This document shows, one piece after another, positions 56,430-64,000 of a stretch of 64,000 nucleotides of DNA. The stretch is taken from NCBI RefSeq assembly GCF_048569485.1, contig NC_134353.1:705776841-705840840 (forward strand), in the 5' to 3' direction. The notes beneath the pieces were generated by a model, which saw only the letters and a list, made by a program, of their open reading frames with translations, was not told the DNA's origin and ran no database searches. How positions within the stretch are numbered: position 1 is the stretch's first letter; every line of letters starts with the position of its first letter. The stretch is from Anomaloglossus baeobatrachus (lineage: Eukaryota; Chordata; Amphibia; Anura; Aromobatidae). The position numbers and the translations under genes were made by a program.

Positions 56430-56925
56430 CTGAGGGGTCCGCAGCATGGGGGATGGAGCACGATGGGGAGTGCAGCATGGGAGATGGAGCACGATGGGGG
56501 GTGGACCACGATGGGGGGTGCAGCATGGGGGGTGGACCACGATGGGGGGGTGCCCAGAATGGGGGGATGAAACACGATGGGGGGTGCACAGCATGGGGGA
56601 TGGAGCACAATGGGGGGTGCACCATGGGGGGTGGACCACGATGGGGGGGTGCCCAGAATGGGGGGATGAAACACGATGGGGGGTGCACAGCATGGGGGAT
56701 GGAGCACTATGGGGGGTGCACCATGGGGGGTGGACCACGATGGGGGGGTGCCCAGAATGGGGGGATGAAACACGATGGGGGGTGCACAGCATGGGGGATG
56801 GAGCACGATAGGGGGTGCGCAGAATGGGGGATGGAGCACGATGGGGGGTGCGCAGCATGGGGGATGGAGCACGATGGGGGGTGCGCAGCATGGGGGATGG
56901 AGCACGATGGGGGGTACACACCTCC
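56430..56925. repeat. G-rich minisatellite with a 99-bp higher-order repeat
   Basis: Basic units of about 32-34 bp (CAGCATGGGGGATGGAGCAC + GATGGGGGGT). The word GCACAGCATGGGGGATGGAG recurs at 56586, 56685 and 56784, a 99-bp higher-order period made of three different sub-units. Long open frames on both strands follow from the absence of stops in the units. Confidence 0.85.
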
Positions 56926-56929
56926 CCCC

Positions 56930-57300
56930 AAAACACACACACACACACACACCGCCACGCACGCACCGCACAACACACCACACACACACTGGGAACCACA
57001 AACACCGCCCTACACAGACACCCACACAAACGCCGCACACACACACAACACCCAACACACAAACACCGCGGCACACACAAATATACGCACATACCGCACA
57101 ACACACACATTGCACAAAACATATCTCCCCCAAAACACACACACGCACCCCACACCCATACAAACCGCGCAACACACACACAATGCTACAGACACACAGC
57201 GCTCCACAAACAACGCAACACACAAACAACATCGCTCTCACCCCCCACCACACCCAGACAACACCCAAAACATGTACAGCGCCCTACACAAACACTTGGT
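56930..57300. repeat. CA-rich low-complexity tract
   Basis: Degenerate (CA)n with ACACCGC and CACAACAC words, forming the right part of the Helitron interior. No coding meaning. Confidence 0.75.
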
Positions 57301-57691
57301 AACTACACACAACAACATCTATATACATCTATATATATAACAAAAATCATACATTAACTATACAATACGTAAATTCTAGAATACCCGATGCGTTAGAATC
57401 GGGCCACCTTCTAGTATATAATAATTATATTACTATGGTACATTCATTTTAGGTTCAGAATCTGTTGTAAAAAATAATATAACACCGCTGTACATGGATA
57501 TATCAATGCACAGCTCAGGATGGGTATTTCAGCATTAACCAGGATGTTTTTTCCCCTTTTTTTGCCCGCCCTGTATAATGTTAGGACCCTTAATAAATTA
57601 GGTTGATTTTGATCAATATTACTTAACCCATTTTTTTTGTGTTTACATTTGGACCTAAAAATCACTATTCACATCAATGTAACTAGATGTG

Positions 57692-58667
57692 TTAAAGAGG
57701 CAGTTCACTACTCAGCACGCTGCCCACACATCGATGTAAACCTCATAAAGAAGGCTTTTTTCAAATACCTTGTTAAGTCAATTCTGCCTGAGGGGTGCTA
57801 TTGCGGTCCACTCATCTCCATCATGTGACCCCCGCACTCCGTGAGATCCGTTGATGTCACGTCAACTTCCAGTTCACCTGACATCACCAAGGCAGCCCTA
57901 GTCTTCCTGAGTGATTGGGCTGTGGGTTGTGTTTCACTGCTCATCCCAGCCCAGCGTCACAGCGCAGCATCTCGTGTGCGCTCTGCTTCACTGCAGAGCG
58001 CCGCAAGTAGGAGCAATGCTGGGCTGTGAGGGGGTGAAACGCCACCCACAGCCCAGTCACTCATTTGTAGTCTTTCGTTTGTGAACCCGGCCCCACCCAC
58101 ACCTATCGCCAGTCCACATTATACATATATAGCCTGGGTCTCAGCTTCCCACACACGGTAAGTTTTTTAACTGCAAGAGAGGACACACATTAGCTAGGGA
58201 CCCCAACGTAGAGAATACCGTGACGAGGTGTTGGGGCTCTGTTATATTGATCAATGCAATAGCTAAATTTCTCTTTATTCTTAATTTAATGGCAGTAATA
58301 CAGATTCCATTGTCAAATTTTCATTCTCACATATAGCTATTGGATTTTTCATGCCAGTATTCACACAGCAGTTTCTGCTTTACATTTGTTCCCCTTGTAC
58401 TGTCACGGGTGTGCAGCCCTTCTCTCTATACAGTCACTCAGGGAGACTGGGGCCCGCCTTTGTGAGGTCAGGTCAACTGGAAGTTAACGTGACATCACCG
58501 GATCTGTGAGGTCACACATCCCAGGGGTCACTTCATGGGGATGAGGGGACCGCAATAGCACCGCTCAGAGGCAGAATTGACTACTCAAGGTATTTGAAAA
58601 AAGCCTTCTTTATGAGGTTTACATCAATGTGTGGACACCATGCTGAGTAAATGAACCACTTCTTTAA
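57692..58667. mobile_element. Foldback MITE
   Basis: Ends TTAAAGAGGCAGTTCACTAC and, inverted, TTAAAGAAGTGGTTCATTTAC. The arms pair over about 200 bp (for example CCTCATAAAGAAGGCTTTTT with AAAAAAGCCTTCTTTATGAGG). GTGACATCA-type words flank the centre. Non-coding. Confidence 0.7.
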
Positions 58668-58687
58668 AGATTAAAAGGGTTTTTTTT

Positions 58688-59015
58688 GGCTAGAACTTTC
58701 TGTACTCCATGGGAACAGCACTGGGTTAAAATAAGCGCGGTTACCCTTCCCGGTCTTTGCTTACTGAGGTCATGACTACAGTGCACATCAGCCAATCACA
58801 GCACTCACCTCTTAGGTCTATGCAGATTGCACAACCTGTTGAGCCTGGTGATTGGCTGCAGCGGTGATGTTCATCGTAGTCATTATCCGACTACTAAATT
58901 CATTAAGCAAAGACCAGTAAGGCAGCACTAGACTTGGGAGGGCGATACCTCACTTTATTATTTATAAACCAGAGTAGGCCCCACAGAGAACAGAAAGTTA
59001 GAACCGGAATAAAGA
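58688..59015. repeat. Imperfect inverted repeat, probable MITE
   Basis: GCTAGAACTTTCTGTACTCC at the left pairs loosely with GAACAGAAAGTTAGAACC at the right, and GGTCTTTGCTTA with its inverse near 58905. T-runs lie at both edges. Weaker than the neighbouring elements. Confidence 0.4.
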
Positions 59016-59294
59016 GGGGTTTTTTTTTGGGTTGTACTCCATTGGCCTACTCTAGCTTAAAGTAAGCAAAAGATCCGTTTCCCTCCTGCGGTCTAGTGCT
59101 GCCTCTCTATTTTTTGCCTAGTGGCTGCAGCATATTATCGTGGCAAAAGCACAGGAAAGACGTTTTTGTCATGTGGGTGTGAGCAAACTTTGAGCTCTTT
59201 TGGCATTGGCCATTGTAAAATCCTTTTTTTCCTTCAATAGCATTGTTATTCTTTCAAGTATGTCAGTTTATATAAAAATATAGGTAGTCCTGCC

Positions 59295-59756
59295 TTAAAA
59301 GGAGTTTTTAACTACTCAGATAACCCATTCACAATCCCCCCTAAAAAAAAATAGTAACAGCTATGCACACTTCCAGGGCTGGCGGCGCTCCAGCAGTGTC
59401 AGAGCCGGCTCTCCCGGGGATGGCATAACAAAGTTATGTCATGCAATCCCTGTGACAAATCAGCACTGCCTTCGCTCTCCCCTCCTTCAGACAAATCAGA
59501 CATCGGGAGGAAGTGAGAGAGCAGCTGAAGCTCTCGATTACTCCAGATGTCCAGATTGTCAGAATAAAGCGAGGGTAAAGTGGCAGCTGATTGTCACTCG
59601 ATCCTTGAGGCCAATGTCACGCAATCCCCAGGAGAAACCAGCACCAACACCACTAGATCGGCGCCGGCATCGAAAAGGAGTATAAAGCATAATAATTTTG
59701 CTGGGGGAGGGGGGGGGATACATAGGGATTGTACGAGTAGTGGACAACCCCTTTAA
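59295..59756. mobile_element. MITE with TTTAAAGGGGTTG-type ends
   Basis: The left end TTAAAAGGAGTTTTTAACTACTC and the right end inverted, TTAAAGGGGTTGTCCACTACTC, are TIRs. A poly-G tract lies near 59702-59718. Non-coding. Confidence 0.6.
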
Positions 59757-61217
59757 ATAACAAATTGCAAAATCCCTACAACCAAGTGATGGCTGGGCAC
59801 AGTTATTCCCCTTGTCAATATGGTAATGATCCTTCACAGTCAATGTTAGTGCTGTACTTAAAGTTGTCAATTTATTCAGCCATTTCCAGTAACAAGAGAA
59901 ATAGCACAAAACTAAATATTTGATTCAAACTTGTTTTATGTAATAGCTGATGGGCTCTCCTAATAAGGATGAATATTGGGGAATTATGTACATGAAAACA
60001 AACAGATTTGAGACTCAGATGCCGATTAAAGCCTTTTATTGTGATACCTCAAATTGTATACAACAACGTGAAACAAAATCACACAAGTGTTGTACAATAT
60101 AGCTAGGACAAAAACAGCAAAGCTATGACATCTCAAAAAAAAACAAACAAAAAAACAAAATAAAAATAAATCAGTGTAAATAGTGTAAAATAGTGAGTGA
60201 GGTGTCGGCACTAGGCATCACATTGTGTGGCAGCAGCATGTCCCATTCATAACAGTGGCTCTGTCTGTTAATCCTATCGGTGTAGAAGGTCTTCAGGGAT
60301 GAACATCTAGAAGCTCTGCTCAGCAGACTTCCAACACTGAAGTGGTCCAGGTTAACAATATACACAGTGAATAAAGCTTAGGTCTGTTAAAATCATTATC
60401 ATACATTGGGGTGACGGACTTATGTCACTGGGATGAGAAGTTCACAGTTATAACAATTTCTAATCCTTGCCATGAGACAGATAGATTGTAAAAAAGAAAA
60501 ACAAAATTGGAGGACTGTGAGATGCATGGACCTAAAGACAATATGTCAATAAGTTTAACAGCTCCTCATCATTGGAATGCAGGTCTTTGAAATGTAAATC
60601 AATTTAAACCTTTATATCTTCTATCTGCTGCTGCATTCCTGACAAATTGGTGTGTTAATCCATATGTTCTTTACATGCTCATTACCAACTTCTCTAGATT
60701 GATGGCTCACTGTGTGAAGTCATGTGCAAGACAAGGAAATCGATCAAAATAAAGGGGCTTGTGCTAGGTGGGGAAACAACCTCAGGGGGCAGAGGGAAGT
60801 GCTCTGCCACGCCCAGAGCACATAACACTTAATTTGCATATAAATTAGAACATTTTAGAACAAGTTTACAGAATTAGAATTTAGAACAAGTTTTCAAATT
60901 AGAACAAGTTTTCAGAAATGCAGTAACAGACAGACGATATAAAAAGGTAGGCGTCAATGGATTTACATTACAGTCCCTTACTACATTCCTAAGAAATGTT
61001 CATTTTGCTTTATATGTAAATGAGATGTTAAGTGCTCTAAGTATTGCTGAGCACTTCCAGAGCCTCTGAATCCATAGGTAGTTTCCTCCCAAACACCAGA
61101 CTCTTTAACTTGATTGATGGCTCAGTTTGATTTTCTTGCCTTGTACCGGACTTCACAAAGACAATGAGAAATCAAAATCAATTTAAAGAGACTGGTGCTG
61201 GGCGTGGAAATAAAGAC
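59757..61217. other. Quiet stretch, possible minus-strand 3' UTR
   Basis: Few repeats apart from A-rich sequence at 60135-60170. The minus strand has AATAAA at 60035-60040. A diverged repeat segment (about 60640-60960) resembles 61100-61960 (TTGATGGCTCA, AGAGCACTTAACTCATTTGC). No exon recognised; the UTR idea is only a possibility. Confidence 0.3.
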
Positions 61218-61220
61218 TTA

Positions 61221-61790
61221 AGGGTACTTTACACGCTGCGATATCGGTACCGATATCGCTAGTGAGCGTACCCGCCCTTGTCAGTTGTGCAACATGGGCA
61301 AATCGCTGCCCGTGGCGCACAACATCGCTAACACCCGTCACACGGACTTACCTTCCCTGCGACGTCGCTCTGGTTGGCGATCCGCCTCCTTTCTAAGGGG
61401 GCGGTTCGTGCGGCGTCACAGTGACGTCACAAGGCAGCCCTCCAATAGCAGAGGAGGGGCGGAGATGAGCGGCCGGAACATGCCGCCCACCTCCTTCCTT
61501 CCTCATTGCCGGTGGACGCAGGTAAGGAGATGTTAGTCGTTCCTGCGATGTCACACACAGCGATGTGTGCTGCCGCAGGAACGACAAACAACCTGCGTCC
61601 TGCAACAGCAACGATATTAAGGAAATGAACGACGTGTCAATGAGCAACAATATTTCACGTTTTTGCGCTTGTTGATCGTCGCTTATTGGTGTCACACGCT
61701 GCGATGTCGCTAACGGCGTCGGATGTGCGTCACTAACGACGTGACCCTGACGATATATCGTTAGCGATGTTGCAGCGTGTAAAGCACCCT
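61221..61790. mobile_element. Harbinger-like MITE, copy 4
   Basis: TIRs AGGGTACTTTACACGCTGCG and, inverted, AGGGTGCTTTACACGCTGCA are flanked by exact TTA at 61218-61220 and 61791-61793. The core has CCAATAGCAGAGGAGGGGCGG and CCGCCCACCTCCTTCC. It interrupts a repeat segment that is present uninterrupted to the left (near 60790). Confidence 0.8.
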
Positions 61791-61793
61791 TTA

Positions 61794-63748
61794 AAGTGCT
61801 CTCTTACACCCAGAGCACTTAACTCATTTGCATTTGAGCTAAACCGTTGATTTTTCAGGAATGCAGCAGCACACAGAAATAGAATATATAAAAGACCTAC
61901 GGTACATACCCAGATATGCAGTTTGAAGGAAGGGAGTATGATCTTACTGACAGATTGCCTTCAAGTCAACAGTATTACTTATTCCAGTAGTGAAAGAGTT
62001 AAATGCAAAAATTAAACTATTTGGGGCTTAGGGTACATGACAATTGAAAAGTGTCAAATATGAAAGATTCTACAAAAACTTTCCAGGCATTCCTCTCTAC
62101 TAAGCTCCATAAACAGAAGTAAAATAAGTGCACTTTACAATAAACTATGCACCTAGTTGTGAAAACGTCAAGTGATCATTCTATTATTGGACATGTATCT
62201 TCTAGAAACAAGAGGTAGACCATCTCTTCATATGGACAGGCAAGACTTTACGCACCCCACATGGGTCTTAAGATGGTGGCTAGCTGATTGCCCCTAGATC
62301 TGGCATGAGAACGCTGTAAGGAAGAGAGGTGAGAACATTCTCGCAGTTTTATTTGGAAATGCTCAAAAAGGACCTAAAGAAGTCATAATGAGGTCCACTG
62401 TTCGGACTCGGATACCAATCTGCTCGAGAAAGTAAAGCACAACAATGCAAGCATCTCTAGTTTCTATCAATGTTAGATCCTAAAAGTCACATCAGGCAGG
62501 ATAGAGTCTCATCACTGTTGGACACCATGTGAAACCGCACTGGATCAAGAAAAAGTCACATCAAGTACTATTAAACTTCTTCACTTTCATCGGGACATGT
62601 AGCTAATCAAGTACAGGGCCCCAATTGTCACCTTGTAGCCGGGGCAGACATGGCAAAGCCGCTAGCCTACCATCAGAGTCTAGGGACAGTTTTAGCACTG
62701 GAACACAAAAAATGTCATGAATCCTAAAGATTTTCCAAACAGCTTATATATAATAATAATAATAAAAAAAAATTACAATATAAAAACACACATATGCATA
62801 CACACAAACACACACACGTGTTAAGTAGCTATCGGAATCATAAAAAAAAGTATTTTTTGCAGAAAATAAACCTTACCATAAACACAAAACGCTTAAATAT
62901 TATCCAGAAGATTATATACAAAAAAATTGGTTAGATGGAAAATGTTTTTTGTTTTTTTTTTGTTCCTTTTTTTATTATTTTTTGTTTTATACATATATTT
63001 TTTTCAAGTTTTATTCAAACCGCTGTAAAACAAAGACGAATCAGGACCAGTAACCAGACTGTCCTATACATTTATATATACCCATAGCCACAACCCTGGA
63101 GCCATTAATTGATGGGCGCTTTGTTCATGAGGCAAGAACAGGCTACTGATGGTGGCTGTTTCATTTATTTAGTTTTAAATTAGGCTTTAATATAAATTTG
63201 GAGGCCAATAAATCACCTTTGAATTGTGCATTACTTCTTATTAGAGCACATGTTCAATGGATACATAGCAAAGTGCATAGCAAAATATATATATAGGGAT
63301 TTAGTAGATATTTTCTCAAAGTTCGATGGAACTTGGGATATACATTATATAGGTTAGGCTGCAATGACAGGTTAGAGTTTCTTGATTGGTGTACAGATTA
63401 CTTCATATATGCCTATGAGGCTGTTGAGTTGGTGGTCAGGAGATCCGAGGATGGGCCAGAAATCACGGCCCTTACACCCACCATGAAACTCGACCATGTG
63501 AATGCAGCTTTAGCACGGCCTTTGAGTATACTCACACACATACAGAGGTAACATTGGGGTAGATTTCAGAAATATCTCCTTTTGGATTTCTGCTGCACCC
63601 TTACCTCTGGATAGGAATATACCATAAGTAACTTCTATAAATTAATCCTTTAGCTTGATACATATATATATCTATAACATGTTCTTTTCAACTTTAAAAT
63701 GGATTGCCAATACTAAGCAACCGCAGCTTAATCGTTTCAGGGCTCCAT
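61794..63748. other. Quiet stretch with simple sequence
   Basis: AT- and CA-rich simple sequence near 62745-62820 and T-rich tracts near 62940-63005. No gene, TIR pair or array recognised. A 72-codon frame at 63333-63551 resembles nothing I know. Confidence 0.35.
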
Positions 63749-63749
63749 T

Positions 63750-63950
63750 TAAAGGGACTCTCACCAGAAGATGTCTGTTCAAACCAAGTACAGGCGTTCG
63801 GTGCACCATGGCGGAGCTAGTCATTTAACTGCACCTTCCCACCTGCTTGTTTTCCTTCCCTCTGTCTTTATTGACAGCTGTAACTTCAGAGTGCCATAGA
63901 AGGCTAGAGATTGATAGAAAACAAGCAGATGGGAAAGTGCATTTACCGTA
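63750..63950. repeat. MITE end with internal palindrome
   Basis: AAAGGGACTCTCACCAGAAG looks like a TIR start. Inside, CCTGCTTGTTTTCC pairs with GGAAAACAAGCAGATGG-like sequence (63840 and 63920). The element is interrupted at 63951 by the next feature, so its right end is outside the window. Confidence 0.45.
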
Positions 63951-64000
63951 ATTTTCGTTTTATAAGATTCACCGGATTATAAAGACACACCCCAAATGGA
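63951..64000. mobile_element. Start of an 'ATAAGAC' TIR element, cut by the window edge
   Basis: ACCGTAATTTTCGTTTTATAAGA matches the terminal design of the element at 28761 (ATTTTTTAGGATATAAGACAC). Only 50 bp are visible. Confidence 0.5.

Larger units (their letters stand above)
55765..57414 (+). mobile_element. Non-autonomous Helitron
   Basis: The 5' end is TCTATATATATAATTGCC after an A. The 3' end has the hairpin CCCGAT-GCGTTAGA-ATCGGG (57384-57403), then 11 bases ending in CTAG at 57411-57414, followed by T. TC at the start, CTRR at the end, a subterminal 3' hairpin and insertion between A and T are the Helitron signature. There are no TIRs and no target duplication. The interior is made of a GC-rich array (55850-56375), a G-rich array (56430-56925) and CA-rich sequence (56930-57300). 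No Rep/helicase gene, so it is non-autonomous. Confidence 0.8.

Noticed and set aside
56357-57340. Open frames of about 250-300 aa on both strands
   Set aside because: They cross the G-rich and CA-rich arrays of the Helitron. The products are low-complexity Gly/Trp/His or Pro/Cys repeats without protein character.
63333-63551. 72-aa open frame as a possible exon
   Set aside because: No recognisable domain, no convincing splice context, and the length is within chance for AT-moderate DNA.
1-64000. tRNA or rRNA genes
   Set aside because: No cloverleaf-compatible tRNA sequence or conserved rRNA segment was seen; the tRNA-like words at 17602 and 51093 are retroelement primer sites.

Overview
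This 64-kb window is non-coding vertebrate DNA built almost wholly from transposable elements. The mix points to an amphibian, most likely a frog with a large genome. It contains Tc1/mariner elements, L2 and Tx1/L1 LINEs, hAT elements with perfect 8-bp target duplications, PIF/Harbinger-like MITEs with TTA target duplications, a Helitron, many long foldback elements and gypsy-type LTR relics. No bacterial features, no tRNA or rRNA genes and no convincing host exon were found. The organism is inferred from recalled repeat families, not from a search.

Layout. 1-2346: MITE fragments and plain DNA. 2347-5779: 3' part of a Tx1/L1-like LINE split by a broken Tc1 element (3620-5205). 5818-12950: several foldback or TIR elements, including three CpG-rich Harbinger-like MITEs. 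12961-16328: two foldback elements, each invaded by a TTA/TAA-flanked MITE. 16949-20341: a hAT element invaded near its left end by a young LTR element (16972-19532). 20380-27240: another Harbinger-like MITE, a foldback holding a solo LTR (22734-23880), a decayed mariner relic and a 44-bp tandem array. 28515-31604: two small hAT MITEs, a larger TIR element and a broken Tc1 element. 33162-35916: a hAT element whose minisatellite is split by an intact Tc1 element. 35995-43821: three LTR relics and a ~30-bp minisatellite. 44145-48520: minisatellites, one interrupted by an L2 LINE. 49776-52378: an LTR relic bracketed by a ~100-bp duplication. 52643-64000: more MITEs, a Helitron (55765-57414), foldbacks and a quiet stretch.

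The only gene that looks able to make a normal protein is the 345-aa DD34E transposase at 34071-35108 on the minus strand, inside a complete Tc1 element. Everything else recognisable is relic coding sequence or non-autonomous.

The nesting gives a relative history. Foldbacks, LINEs and hAT elements are the older layer. Harbinger-like MITEs, Tc1 elements and LTR elements came later, with the LTR pair at 16972-19532 and the Tc1 at 33816-35467 among the youngest. The most unusual observations are the ~100-bp duplication around the LTR relic at 49877-52274, a box inside that LTR family matching the primer-binding site, a set of TTA-flanked MITEs that share a core but have different ends, and a related minisatellite skeleton at four separate loci.
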